64,000 bases of DNA, taken from the NCBI RefSeq assembly GCF_019145435.1, contig NZ_JAHSTS010000003.1, positions 124,001-188,000 on the forward strand. The letters run 5' to 3'. Numbering within the stretch: position 1 is the first letter of the stretch; every line of letters starts with the position of its first letter. The stretch comes from Pseudomonas ekonensis. GTDB taxonomy: Bacteria > Pseudomonadota > Gammaproteobacteria > Pseudomonadales > Pseudomonadaceae. Below the pieces are notes generated by a model that did no database searches, was not told the origin of the DNA, and was given only the letters and a program-made list of their open reading frames with translations. Made by a program: the position numbers and the translations under genes. Shown piece by piece: positions 32,845 to 41,694 of this stretch.

Positions 32845-33887
32845 GCCAGTCGCACACTCACGATCATTCCGATCACAGCGGCCACGGTCATGCTCATGGC
32901 GGGCATCACCATCATCACGGTCATCATCACCATCACCACGGCGAACCGGAAGAGGCGGGGCCGTTCCCTTGGCGGCGCATGGGCTGGGCGGCGCTGCTGG
33001 TGGCCTTTGCGGTCGCGGCGGCGAGCCTGGTGCAGGTGCGCTCCGGGGAGGCGACGGTGATCACCCGCTTCGGCAACCCGACGCGGGTGCTGCTGGAGCC
33101 GGGGCTGGGCTGGCGCTGGCCGGCGCCGTTCGAGGCGGCGATCCCGGTGGACTTGCGTCTGCGCACCACGTCCAGCGGCCTGCAGGATGTCGGCACCCGC
33201 GACGGCCTGCGGATCATCGTGCAGGCGTATGTGGCGTGGCAGGTGCAGGGCGATCCGGACAATGTGCAGCGTTTCATGCGCGCTGTGCAGAACCAGCCGG
33301 ACGAAGCCGCGTGGCAGATCCGCACGTTTGTCGGTTCGGCGCTGGAGACCACCGCCAGCAGTTTCGACCTGGCGAATCTGGTGAACACCGATGCCGCTCA
33401 GGTGCGCATCGCTGACTTCGAGGCGCAACTGCGCCAACAGATCGACCAGCAGTTGCTGGCGACTTACGGGGTGCGGGTGGTGCAGGTCGGCATCGAGCGG
33501 CTGACCTTGCCGTCGGTGACGCTCACCGCCACCGTCGACCGGATGCGCGCCGAGCGTGAAACCATCGCCACCGAGCGCACGGCCGTCGGCAAGCGCGAAG
33601 CGGCGCAAATCCGTTCCGCCGCCGAACGCGATGCACGCATCGTACAGGCCGACGCCACGGTGAAAGCGGCAGAGATCGAAGCGCAATCCCGGGTCGAGGC
33701 GGCGCAGATCTACGGACGCGCCTATGCCGGGTCGCCGCAGCTCTACAACTTGCTGCGTTCGCTGGACACCCTCGGCACCATCGTCACGCCCGATACCAAG
33801 CTGATTCTGCGCACCGACGCTGCGCCGTTCCGGGCGCTGGTGGACGGTCCGCCGACGCTCGACAGCAAAAGCGGATCGCAGCCATGA
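32841..33887 (+). CDS. SPFH/band-7 protein with His-rich N-terminus, HflK/HflC-like
   Basis: 348 residues. It starts at TTG 32841 inside TTGA, overlapping the previous stop, with AGGAG 7 bases upstream. Residues 5-33 contain 18 histidines mixed with Asp and Gly, a probable metal-binding tail. One membrane helix (about 48-66, MGWAALLVAFAVAAASLVQV) precedes the SPFH domain (SGEATVITRFGNPTRVLLEPGLGWRWPAPFE). A charged coiled coil follows (RAERETIATERTAVGKREAAQIRSAAERDA, about 237-290). It is expected to oligomerise with its two SPFH neighbours. The tail would face the cytoplasm in the usual HflK topology. Confidence 0.85.
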   Translation: MSQSHTHDHSDHSGHGHAHGGHHHHHGHHHHHHGEPEEAGPFPWRRMGWAALLVAFAVAAASLVQVRSGEATVITRFGNPTRVLLEPGLGWRWPAPFEAAIPVDLRLRTTSSGLQDVGTRDGLRIIVQAYVAWQVQGDPDNVQRFMRAVQNQPDEAAWQIRTFVGSALETTASSFDLANLVNTDAAQVRIADFEAQLRQQIDQQLLATYGVRVVQVGIERLTLPSVTLTATVDRMRAERETIATERTAVGKREAAQIRSAAERDARIVQADATVKAAEIEAQSRVEAAQIYGRAYAGSPQLYNLLRSLDTLGTIVTPDTKLILRTDAAPFRALVDGPPTLDSKSGSQP

Positions 33888-34942
33888 GTGAAGTTCCACG
33901 TGGAACACATTCGCTGAACAGCCCCTGGATTCAGGCCGGACGCCTGGCGTTCTTTGCGCTGTACGCCGTGACCGTGCTGGCGGCGCTGGCCTGGGCATTC
34001 TCCAATGTGCGGCAGATCGATCCGCAGAACCGCGCAGTGGTTTTGCATTTCGGTGCGTTGGATCGGATTCAGAATGCCGGTTTGCTGTTGGCCTGGCCCG
34101 AACCCTTCGAGCAAGTGGTGCTGCTGCCGGCGGCGGACCGGGTGATCGAGCGTCGGGTCGACAACCTGCTGCGCAGCGACGCGGCCTTGCAGGCAGATCG
34201 CGTGGCGACATTCGCCACACCGTTGAGCGACGCGCTGGCCGGTTCCGGCTATTTGCTCACCGGGGATGCTGGCGTCGTGCAGCTGGATGTCCGGGTGTTC
34301 TACAAAGTGACGGATCCTTATGCGTACGTGCTTCAAGGGGATCATGTGCTGCCCGCGCTGGATCGGCTGGTGACCCGCAGTGCGGTGGCCCTGACGGCCG
34401 CCCGGGACCTGGACACGATTCTGGTGGCCCGACCTGAATTGATCGGCGCCGACAACCAGGCCGCCGAGCGTCGTGAACGGTTGCGCGGCGATCTGGTGCA
34501 AGGCATCAACCGGCGCTTGTCCGAGTTGAAGGCCGGCGGGCAGGGCATCGGCATCGAAGCGGTGCGGGTGGATGTGCAATCAAGCCTGCCGGCGCCGGCG
34601 GTGAGTGCGTTCAATGCCGTCTTGACCGCCAGTCAACAAGCCGACAAGGCCGTGGCCAACGCCCGCACCGACGCGGAGAAACTCACCCAGACCGCCAACG
34701 AACAAGCCGACCGCACGCTGCAGGTTGCCCATGCACAAGCCGGTGAACGGCTCGCCAAAGCCACCGCCGACACGGCGACGGTCTTGAGCCTGGCCAAGGC
34801 CCGGCAGCAAGGCAGCGACCCGCAGATGTTGCTGCGTCTGTACCGCGAGCGCATTCCGAAGATCCTCGGCCAGGCCGGTTCGGTCACCACGGTGGATCCG
34901 AAGGACGATGCCCGGCTGATCATTCAGGGAGCCAGTAAATGA
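33884..34942 (+). CDS. SPFH/band-7 protein, HflC-like
   Basis: 352 residues with one N-terminal membrane helix (about 19-40, AGRLAFFALYAVTVLAALAWAF), a divergent SPFH domain (DPQNRAVVLHFGALDRIQNAGLLLAWPEPFEQVVLLPAADRV) and a long Ala/Gln/Glu-rich helix (about 250-310). Start ATG 33884 overlaps the preceding stop as ATGA. Residues 4-9 (VPRGTH) are encoded by a parS-like palindrome. It is the third SPFH paralogue in the operon and overlaps the ATPase gene by 4 bases. Confidence 0.82.
   Translation: MSEVPRGTHSLNSPWIQAGRLAFFALYAVTVLAALAWAFSNVRQIDPQNRAVVLHFGALDRIQNAGLLLAWPEPFEQVVLLPAADRVIERRVDNLLRSDAALQADRVATFATPLSDALAGSGYLLTGDAGVVQLDVRVFYKVTDPYAYVLQGDHVLPALDRLVTRSAVALTAARDLDTILVARPELIGADNQAAERRERLRGDLVQGINRRLSELKAGGQGIGIEAVRVDVQSSLPAPAVSAFNAVLTASQQADKAVANARTDAEKLTQTANEQADRTLQVAHAQAGERLAKATADTATVLSLAKARQQGSDPQMLLRLYRERIPKILGQAGSVTTVDPKDDARLIIQGASK
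33892..33907. other. parS site (ParB-binding centromere), 15/16 match
   Basis: AGTTCCACGTGGAACA carries the complete 14-bp palindrome GTTCCACGTGGAAC and differs from the TGTTCCACGTGGAACA form only at the first base. It lies in the first codons of the third SPFH gene. An identical 16-mer occurs at 45151-45166. Confidence 0.85.
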
Positions 34943-36846
34943 CCACAAACACCCTTCCTGCGCCGGGCCTGCTGTCCTCGGCCGAACAGCGCCGCGCCGC
35001 ACGCCAGTTGACCCTGGCGATGCTCGCCCTCGGCCTGCTCGGGCTGGGGCTGATCTGGCGCTGGCTGATGCCGGAGCAGACCGGCGTCAGCCAGTTGTTG
35101 CTGGGTGTCGCGTCGGTTCTGGTGGCGGTGCCGGTCATGCGCTCGGCTTGGTTCAGCCTGCGCTATCCGAGCCTGCACGGCATCACCGATCAGTTGATCG
35201 CGCTGGCCCTGCTCGGGGCCTGGGCCACCGGGGACCTGCTCACGGCGGCGCTGCTGCCGATCATCATGATCTTCGGCCATGTGCTGGAGGAGCGCAGCGT
35301 GATCGGCTCCCAGGAGGCGATCCATGCGCTGGGCCAGTTGACCCGCAGCCATGCGCGCAAGGTGCAGGCCGACGGCTCGATCATCGAGGTCGACAACCGC
35401 ACGCTCAAGGCCGGCGACACGGTCGAAGTCCGGGCGGGAGACCGGGTGCCGGCGGACGGGCGGGTGCTGTTCGGCCAGGCCAGCCTCGACACCGCGTCGA
35501 TCACCGGCGAGTCGGTGCCAGTGGAGGCGGGCGCCGGCATGGAGGTGTACGGCGGGGCGATCAACCTCGACGGCCTGCTGCGCATCGAGGTGACCCGCAC
35601 CGGCGATGAATCGACCCTCGGCAAGGTCATCGGCCTGATGCAGAACGCCGAGCGCTCCAAGCCGCCGATCACCCGCCTGCTGGAGCGTTACGCCGGCAGC
35701 TACATGGTGCTGGTGTTGTTGCTGGCGGCGGTGACCTGGTTCATCACCCACGATGCGCAAGCGATGCTCGCGGTGCTCGTGGCGGCTTGCCCGTGCGCGC
35801 TGGTGCTGTCGGCGCCGGCCACCGCGATTGCCGGTGTGGCGGTGGCGGCGCGGCACGGGATCCTGATCCGCAGCTCGGCGTTCCTTGAGGAGCTGGCCGA
35901 TCTCACTTCGCTGGTGGTGGACAAGACCGGCACCCTGACGTACGGCACCTTGCGCTTGCAGTCGGTCGACAGCCCCCGCGTCGAGCACGCTACGGTGATC
36001 GCGCTGGCGGCGGCGCTCGGTGCGGCCAGCAGCCATCCGGTCAGTCGTGCGCTGGCCGGTCTGGCCGAGCCGGACAGTGACCTGGCGCTGACCGACATCC
36101 ACGAGCGGCAAGGGCTGGGCGTGGTCGCCATGACGGTTCAGGGCGAAGCGGCGCTGGGCCGCCCTGAGTTGTTCGCGCAGTTGGGCATCGTCACCACCGC
36201 CGTGCCGGAACATGACGGCCCGATTGCCGGACTGGCCCTGAACGGCGAATTCCTCGCCTGGCTGCTGCTCGCCGACAGCGTCAAGCCGGAAGCGCGGTTG
36301 GCCTTGGGCGAATTGCGCGACCTGGGCCTGGGCCGGCAATTGCTGCTGACCGGCGACCGCCGAAGTGTGGCGAATGCGCTGGCCCGGGATGTCGGCCTGC
36401 ATGAAGTCGAAGCCCAGGCGTTGCCGGAGGACAAGCTCAACCGGGTGCTGAAGGAGATCGACAGCGGCTTCCGGCCGATGGTGGTGGGCGACGGCATCAA
36501 CGACTCATTGGCGCTCAAGGCCGGGGTGGTCGGTGTGGCGATGGGGGCGGGAGGCGCCGACATCGCGCTGGCCTCGGCCGACATCGTGCTGATCGGCAGC
36601 GACCTGCGGCGCCTGGGCACCTGCGTGCGGCTGAGTCGCCAGTGCCGGCGCACGTTGCAGGTGAACGTGATCATCGGCCTGGGCTGGACGCTGGCGATCG
36701 TCGTGTTCGCCGCGTTCGGTTGGCTCGGCGCAGCCGGGGCCATGATCGCTGCGCTGCTGCACAACCTCAGCACCTTGCTGGTGCTGGGCAATGCCGGACG
36801 CCTGTTGCGGTTCCAGGAACCGTTGCTGAAGCTGAAGGAAGACTGA
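34939..36846 (+). CDS. Metal-transporting P1B-type ATPase without N-terminal metal-binding domain
   Basis: 635 residues. TGES is at 189-192, the transmembrane metal motif CPC at 284-286, the phosphorylated Asp328 in DKTGTLT, the SSHP histidine motif near 357, and GDGIND at 517-522. No CxxC-type HMA domain precedes the first helix. In the last helix the canonical Zn/Cd-type Asp position reads HNLST (608-612), so specificity cannot be assigned by motif. ATG 34939 overlaps the SPFH stop. The His-rich SPFH neighbour may supply the missing metal-binding module (inference). It exports or supplies a soft or transition metal across the inner membrane. Confidence 0.9.
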   Translation: MTTNTLPAPGLLSSAEQRRAARQLTLAMLALGLLGLGLIWRWLMPEQTGVSQLLLGVASVLVAVPVMRSAWFSLRYPSLHGITDQLIALALLGAWATGDLLTAALLPIIMIFGHVLEERSVIGSQEAIHALGQLTRSHARKVQADGSIIEVDNRTLKAGDTVEVRAGDRVPADGRVLFGQASLDTASITGESVPVEAGAGMEVYGGAINLDGLLRIEVTRTGDESTLGKVIGLMQNAERSKPPITRLLERYAGSYMVLVLLLAAVTWFITHDAQAMLAVLVAACPCALVLSAPATAIAGVAVAARHGILIRSSAFLEELADLTSLVVDKTGTLTYGTLRLQSVDSPRVEHATVIALAAALGAASSHPVSRALAGLAEPDSDLALTDIHERQGLGVVAMTVQGEAALGRPELFAQLGIVTTAVPEHDGPIAGLALNGEFLAWLLLADSVKPEARLALGELRDLGLGRQLLLTGDRRSVANALARDVGLHEVEAQALPEDKLNRVLKEIDSGFRPMVVGDGINDSLALKAGVVGVAMGAGGADIALASADIVLIGSDLRRLGTCVRLSRQCRRTLQVNVIIGLGWTLAIVVFAAFGWLGAAGAMIAALLHNLSTLLVLGNAGRLLRFQEPLLKLKED

Positions 36847-36855
36847 TCATTTTTT

Positions 36856-36900
36856 GAACGGTGCGCCTGCCCCGCAGTCTTCCGCTTAAGCGCACCGTTC
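36856..36900 (+). other. 11-bp inverted repeat after the P-type ATPase gene
   Basis: GAACGGTGCGC (36856-36866) is repeated inverted as GCGCACCGTTC (36890-36900) round a 23-base loop. The T-run precedes and does not follow the stem, so it is not a standard terminator for the operon. It could be an RNA processing element or a protein site. Confidence 0.4.
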
Positions 36901-36943
36901 AAGGATGACCGTGCAGGCGCAGGCGCTCCGGTTCATAGCGGAC

Positions 36944-36972
36944 GGCTATTAAATCGATAGCCTGCTATTTTT
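36944..36972 (+). promoter_or_regulatory. Candidate stationary-phase promoter and small palindrome before cfa
   Basis: GGCTAT-N7-ATAGCC (36944-36962) is followed by GCTATTTTT (36964-36972), which loosely resembles the RpoS -10 element. Cfa genes of pseudomonads are commonly RpoS-dependent. The motif match is weak. Confidence 0.3.
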
Positions 36973-37022
36973 CAAGGATGGTCTACCCTCAGATCAGACG
37001 TCTGAAACCAGGGGGATATTCC

Positions 37023-38210
37023 ATGCTCGCGCAACTTCCACCGGCCTTACAGAAACTGCAGCTACCGCTTCGCCTGCGGCTCTGGGACGGCCATGAGTTC
37101 AATCTCGGGCCGACGCCCAGCGTCACCATCGTGGTCAAGGACCCGCAGATGGTCACTCAGTTCACCCATCCAAGCCTGGACGCGCTGGGGGCGGCGTTCG
37201 TCGAGGGCAAGCTTGAGCTGGAAGGTTCGATCAGCGAGGTGATCCGGGTCTGCGACGAGCTGAGCAATGCGCTGCTCGACGAAGACGAAGGCAGCCAACC
37301 GGTGCGTTCGCTCCACGACAAGGAAACCGACGCAAAAGCCATTTCCTATCACTACGACCTGTCCAACGCGTTCTATCAGCTGTGGCTGGACAGCGACATG
37401 GCGTATTCCTGCGCCTATTTCGAAACCGGCAGCGAAACCCTGGAACAGGCCCAGCAGGCCAAGTTCCGCCATCTGTGCCGCAAGCTGCGCCTGCAGCCCG
37501 GCGACTACCTGCTGGATGTCGGCTGCGGCTGGGGCGGACTGGCGCGGTACGCCGCCCGCGAGTTCGGGGCAAAGGTGTTCGGCATCACCTTGAGCAAGGA
37601 ACAACTGGCGCTGGCCCGCGAGCGGGTCAAGGCCGAAGGCCTGGAAGACCAGATCGAGCTGCAACTGCTCGACTACCGCGACCTGCCCCAGGACGGCCGT
37701 TTCGACAAAGTGGTCAGCGTCGGCATGTTCGAGCATGTGGGCCACGCCAACCTCGCCGAATACTGCAAGACCTTGTTCGGTGCGGTGAAGGAGGGCGGCC
37801 TGGTGATGAACCACGGCATCACCGCCAAACACACCGACGGTCGTCCGGTGGGACGCGGCGCCGGGGATTTCATCGAGAAGTACGTGTTCCCCAACGGCGA
37901 GCTGCCGCACCTGTCGATGATCTCCGCCGAGATCAGCGAGGCGGGCCTGGAGATCGTCGACGTCGAAAGCCTGCGCCTGCATTACGCGCGCACGCTGGAC
38001 CACTGGAGCGAGCGCCTGGAAGACAACCTGGAGACCGCCGCCAAACTGGTGCCGGAGCAGGCGCTGCGGATCTGGCGCCTGTACCTGGCCGGGTGTGCCT
38101 ACGCCTTCGCCCACGGCTGGATCAACCTGCACCAGATCCTCGCCGTGAAGGCCCACCCCGACGGCAGCCATGAACTGCCGTGGACACGGGACGACATCTA
38201 CAACCCGTAA
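37023..38210 (+). CDS. cfa: Cyclopropane-fatty-acyl-phospholipid synthase
   Basis: Uses SAM to add a methylene bridge to unsaturated acyl chains of membrane phospholipids, 395 residues. The SAM motif is LLDVGCGWGGLARYAAREFGA (about residues 162-182). The Mycolic/CFA signatures AISYHYDLSNAFYQLWLD and VGMFEHVGHANLAEYC are present. ATG 37023 has AGGGGGA at 37010-37016. The next gene, on the opposite strand, makes cardiolipin, so two membrane-lipid modifying genes converge here 3 bases apart. Confidence 0.95.
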   Translation: MLAQLPPALQKLQLPLRLRLWDGHEFNLGPTPSVTIVVKDPQMVTQFTHPSLDALGAAFVEGKLELEGSISEVIRVCDELSNALLDEDEGSQPVRSLHDKETDAKAISYHYDLSNAFYQLWLDSDMAYSCAYFETGSETLEQAQQAKFRHLCRKLRLQPGDYLLDVGCGWGGLARYAAREFGAKVFGITLSKEQLALARERVKAEGLEDQIELQLLDYRDLPQDGRFDKVVSVGMFEHVGHANLAEYCKTLFGAVKEGGLVMNHGITAKHTDGRPVGRGAGDFIEKYVFPNGELPHLSMISAEISEAGLEIVDVESLRLHYARTLDHWSERLEDNLETAAKLVPEQALRIWRLYLAGCAYAFAHGWINLHQILAVKAHPDGSHELPWTRDDIYNP

Positions 38211-38213
38211 GCC

Positions 38214-39653
38214 TCAGAGAATCGGCGAAATCAGCCGGGCGATCCGCATGCCGACCTGTTGCAGGTGGTGGATCTCCCGGCTTTCGTCTTTGGCGATCTC
38301 GTTGGCTTGGGCGAAGTCATCGTCGAGCATCTGTTCCACGCGGGTGGCGAACTCGCTGTCCACGGTCAGCAGCATCACTTCGAAGTTGAGGCGGAAGGAG
38401 CGGTTGTCCAGGTTGGCGCTGCCGATGGCGCTGATTTCGCTGTCGATCAGCACCACCTTCTGATGCAGGAACCCTGGCTTGTAGCGGAACACCCGCACCC
38501 CGGCGCGCACGGCTTCGAACGCATAGAGGCTGGAGGCGGCATAAACGATGCGGTGGTCGGGCCGCGACGGCAGCAGCAGCCGCACATCGACGCCGCGCAG
38601 CACCGCCAGGCGCAATGCCGCGAACACCGCTTCGTCCGGAATGAAATAGGGGCTGGTGATCCACACCCGCTCGGTGGCGGCGTGGATCGCTTCGACGAAG
38701 AACAGCGAGCAGGTCTCGTAGGGGTCGGCCGGGCCGCTGGCGAGCAATTGGCAGAGCACGCCGTCCTCCGGATAGGCGTCCGGCAGGATCATCGGCGGCA
38801 GGGCACGCGCGGCCCAGAACCAGTCCTCGGCGAACGACTCCTGCATGCAGGCCACCACCGGGCCGCGCACCTGGATGTGGGTGTCACGCCACGGTGCCAG
38901 CGGCGGTTTCTCGCCCATGTACTCGTCGCCGACGTTGTGGCCGCCGACGAAACCGGTCATGCCATCCACCACGACGATCTTGCGGTGGTTGCGGAAATTC
39001 ACCTGAAAGCGGTTGAGCCAGCCGCTGCGGGTGGCGAACGCCTGCACTTCGACGCCGCCGTCGCGCAGGGCCTGCACGTAGCTGTGGGGCAGGGCATGGC
39101 TGCCGATGCGGTCGTAGAGCAAATGCACCGCCACGCCTTCGGCGGCCTTCTTCAGCAATAGGTCGCGCAGGCGTTGGCCGAGCTGATCGTCGTGGATGAT
39201 GAAGAACTGGATCAGCACCGCCTCCCTGGCCTGGCCGATGGCGTTGAACAAGGCCTTGAAGGTGGCCGGGCCGTTCACCAGCAGTTGCACGTCGTTGTTG
39301 GCCAGGCACGGCATCCGTCCCAGCCGCGGCATCGCGCGCAACGAGGCGTAGGCGTTCGAGGCGCGGGCGGTCAGGGCCTCTTCCACCCACGGCCGCCAGT
39401 TGAGTTCGGAGATCGCCTGGCGCATCTGTTCGTTGGCCTGGCGTCGCGCCTTGATGTAGCCGTCGAAGGTGCTGCGGCCGAAGACCAGGTACGGGATGAG
39501 CGTCAGGTAGGGAATGAAGATCAGCGACAGCGCCCAGGCGATCGAGCCCTGCGCCGTGCGCACGGTCAGCACCGCATGAAGGGCGGCGATCGAGCCCAGG
39601 GTGTGGATCAGGGCGATCAGGTAACCGAAGAGGTGCGGTCCGAAGTAATCCAT
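38214..39653 (-). CDS. cls: Cardiolipin synthase A (phospholipase D type)
   Basis: Condenses two phosphatidylglycerols to cardiolipin in the inner membrane, 479 residues. Two N-terminal membrane helices (about 5-28 and 37-57) are followed by two HKD motifs: [18 protein letters not shown] (about residues 220-237) and [23 protein letters not shown] (about 397-419). Both catalytic histidines and lysines are intact. Convergent with cfa. Confidence 0.96.
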   Translation of the reverse strand: MDYFGPHLFGYLIALIHTLGSIAALHAVLTVRTAQGSIAWALSLIFIPYLTLIPYLVFGRSTFDGYIKARRQANEQMRQAISELNWRPWVEEALTARASNAYASLRAMPRLGRMPCLANNDVQLLVNGPATFKALFNAIGQAREAVLIQFFIIHDDQLGQRLRDLLLKKAAEGVAVHLLYDRIGSHALPHSYVQALRDGGVEVQAFATRSGWLNRFQVNFRNHRKIVVVDGMTGFVGGHNVGDEYMGEKPPLAPWRDTHIQVRGPVVACMQESFAEDWFWAARALPPMILPDAYPEDGVLCQLLASGPADPYETCSLFFVEAIHAATERVWITSPYFIPDEAVFAALRLAVLRGVDVRLLLPSRPDHRIVYAASSLYAFEAVRAGVRVFRYKPGFLHQKVVLIDSEISAIGSANLDNRSFRLNFEVMLLTVDSEFATRVEQMLDDDFAQANEIAKDESREIHHLQQVGMRIARLISPIL

Positions 39654-39785
39654 GGGGGCAGCCGTGCTCCTGAAGTTTCAATGCCTAACAGACCATGTTC
39701 CGTTGCGGTTGTCGCCATTTAATTGGAGCATGAACCGAAGCGACCGGCCGACGTCTAACGGCCACTACTGATCAGGAGTCTCGCA

Positions 39786-40304
39786 ATGAACGTTCGTCTG
39801 CTGGGTTTGGCGCTGGGCCTGGGTTTGGCTTTGCCGGTGGTTGCTCAGGCGCAAATGCTGCAGCCGGGTTTGTGGGAAATGACGTCGAGCAACGTCAAGG
39901 TCGATGACCAGGCCATGGACGTGCAATCGATCCTCGGCCAGATTCAAGGGCAAATCACGCCGCAGCAACGGGCGGCGCTGGAGAAGCAGGGCATCAACAT
40001 CGGCGGCAAGGGCATCCGCGCCTGCCTGACGCCGCAGCAAGTGGCGACCAACGACATTCCGCTGGCGGATCCGCAGTCGGGCTGCAAGCAGCAGATCACC
40101 GAGCGCAACGGCAACCAGTGGAAATTCCGTTTCAGTTGCCCGCGGGCCCAAGGCACCGGCGTGGCGACGTTCCTCAGCGACCGGGAGTTCACCACAGTCG
40201 CCAACGGCACCTTCAATGCCATCGGCATCAACCAGAAGGGCAGCCTGGAAACCCGCGCGGTGTGGTTGGGGCAGGACTGCGGCACCGTCAAGCCAAGGGC
40301 ATGA
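39786..40304 (+). CDS. DUF3617 domain periplasmic protein
   Basis: 172 residues with a clear signal peptide ending near AQAQ (cleavage about residue 22). The mature part has the DUF3617 start LQPGLWEMTSSNVKVDD and two cysteines (about 80 and 100) that may form a disulfide, with two further at 118 and 166. Function unknown; members are small periplasmic proteins. Divergent from cls and followed by a strong REP hairpin. Confidence 0.88.
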   Translation: MNVRLLGLALGLGLALPVVAQAQMLQPGLWEMTSSNVKVDDQAMDVQSILGQIQGQITPQQRAALEKQGINIGGKGIRACLTPQQVATNDIPLADPQSGCKQQITERNGNQWKFRFSCPRAQGTGVATFLSDREFTTVANGTFNAIGINQKGSLETRAVWLGQDCGTVKPRA

Positions 40305-40310
40305 CAGGCT

Positions 40311-40342
40311 TCGCGGGCAAGCCGCAAGGCTTGCCCGCGAAC
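40311..40342. repeat. Perfect REP hairpin with GCAA loop between convergent genes
   Basis: TTCGCGGGCAAGCC (40311-40324) and GGCTTGCCCGCGAA (40329-40342) form a 14-bp perfect stem round GCAA. The arms are REP sequence. Lying between the DUF3617 and pyrQ stops, it can protect 3' ends of both transcripts. Confidence 0.85.
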
Positions 40343-40353
40343 GCGTCACCGAC

Positions 40354-41691
40354 TCAACGCATGAACCTCAGGGGCAATCCCTGACACCCTTCGTTCACCC
40401 GCTGGCCATCCCAGGCAACCTGCCCCGACACGACGGTCAGGCTCACCCGGTGCCTGAACCGCCGGTCGGCGAACGGTGTCCATCCGCACTGCGAGAGCAC
40501 CGGTTGGCGCGACACGGCGACACCTTCCGGCTCCGGTCGTATCAGCACCAGATCCGCCCAATATCCCTCACGCAAATAACCCCGGTCCGGAATGGCGAAC
40601 AGATCCGCCACCCGGTGGCTGGTCTTCGCCACCAGGGTGGTGATCGGCAGCACGCCGTCGGCCACTAGCTCCAGCAGCGCCGGCAAGGCGTGCTGCACCA
40701 GCGGCAAGCCCGCCGGCGCCTGGTCGTAGGGTCGCTCCTTTTCGGTCCACGTGTGCGGCGCATGATCGCTGCCGATCACATCCAGGCGGTTGCTCAGCAA
40801 GGCCTGGCGCAGGGCGTCGCGGTCGGTGCGGGATTTGATCGCCGGGTTGCATTTGATCCGGTTGCCCAGCGTCGGGTAGTCGCGGTCGTCGAACAGCAGA
40901 TGATGCAGGCAAACTTCGGCGCTGATGCGTTTGTGGGGCAGCGGTTTGTCCTCGAACAGTTCCAGCTCGCGGGCGGTGGTGAGGTGCAGGACGTGCAGGC
41001 GGGTGCCATGGCGTCTGGCCAGATCCACGGCGAGCGAAGAGGAGCGGTAGCAGGTTTCGGCATCACGGATCAGCGCGTGGGCGTCGGGCGGCAGGTGTTC
41101 GCCGTAGCGCTCGCGCAGCCTTGCGGCATTGGCCTCGATGCTGGGCGTGTGTTCGCAGTGGGCCAGCAGGATCGTCGGCACCTCGGCGAACAGCCGTTCC
41201 AGGATCCGTGGATCGTCCACCAGCAGGTTGCCGGTGGACGCGCCCATGAACACTTTCACCCCGGCCACTTCGCACGGGTTGAGCGCGGCCACCGTGTCGA
41301 GGTTGTGTTGGCTGACGCCGAAGTGAAAGCCGTAGTTGGCCACGGAACCGATGGCGGCCCGGCGCTTTTTGTCGGCCAGCGCCTCGAGGGTGAGGGTGGC
41401 CGGGGAGGTGTTGGGCATGTCCATGAAACTGGTGATGCCCCCGGCGACGGCCGCGCGGGATTCAGAGTGAATGCTGCCCTTGGCCGGCGAGCCCGGTTCA
41501 CGGAAATGCACCTGGTCGTCGATCATCCCCGGCAGCAGCCATTGGCCGTCGGCGTCGATTTCCTGCACTGCGTTTTCGCCGAAGATGCTTGAAGCGATCT
41601 TGACGATGCGCCCGTGGCTGACCAGCACGTCCGCCCCGAATTGCCGTCCTTCGTTCACCAGCCGCGCATTGCGGATCAGCAGGCTGCCCAT
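40354..41691 (-). CDS. pyrQ: Dihydroorotase of the zinc-limitation cluster (PyrQ-like)
   Basis: 445-residue amidohydrolase that closes carbamoyl-aspartate to dihydroorotate for pyrimidine synthesis. The metal site normally reads HxH; here it is Gln60-Val-His62 in DDQVHFREPG, so one ligand is replaced. Other catalytic parts are present: VKVFMGASTGNLL, LAHCEHTPS, HVLHLTTARE and IGSDHAPHT. It is the last gene of the Zur-controlled operon, 3 bases after gamma-carbonic anhydrase, as in P. aeruginosa PA5541-PA5539. It is presumably an alternative to the housekeeping zinc enzyme. Confidence 0.92.
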   Translation of the reverse strand: MGSLLIRNARLVNEGRQFGADVLVSHGRIVKIASSIFGENAVQEIDADGQWLLPGMIDDQVHFREPGSPAKGSIHSESRAAVAGGITSFMDMPNTSPATLTLEALADKKRRAAIGSVANYGFHFGVSQHNLDTVAALNPCEVAGVKVFMGASTGNLLVDDPRILERLFAEVPTILLAHCEHTPSIEANAARLRERYGEHLPPDAHALIRDAETCYRSSSLAVDLARRHGTRLHVLHLTTARELELFEDKPLPHKRISAEVCLHHLLFDDRDYPTLGNRIKCNPAIKSRTDRDALRQALLSNRLDVIGSDHAPHTWTEKERPYDQAPAGLPLVQHALPALLELVADGVLPITTLVAKTSHRVADLFAIPDRGYLREGYWADLVLIRPEPEGVAVSRQPVLSQCGWTPFADRRFRHRVSLTVVSGQVAWDGQRVNEGCQGLPLRFMR

Positions 41692-41694
41692 GGC

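Noticed and set aside
32879..32945. Tandem repeat or assembly artefact in the CAT/CAC-rich stretch
   Set aside because: The stretch keeps the reading frame, mixes CAT and CAC codons irregularly, and joins a normal membrane helix, so it is a genuine His-rich tail.
30886..33887. Ordinary hflK-hflC pair
   Set aside because: There is no hflX or hfq neighbour, the first protein has a long polytopic N-terminus, the second is His-rich, and a third SPFH protein and a P-type ATPase complete the operon.
36856..36900. Rho-independent terminator for the SPFH operon
   Set aside because: The T-run lies before the stem and the loop is 23 bases long, so it does not fit an intrinsic terminator in either direction.
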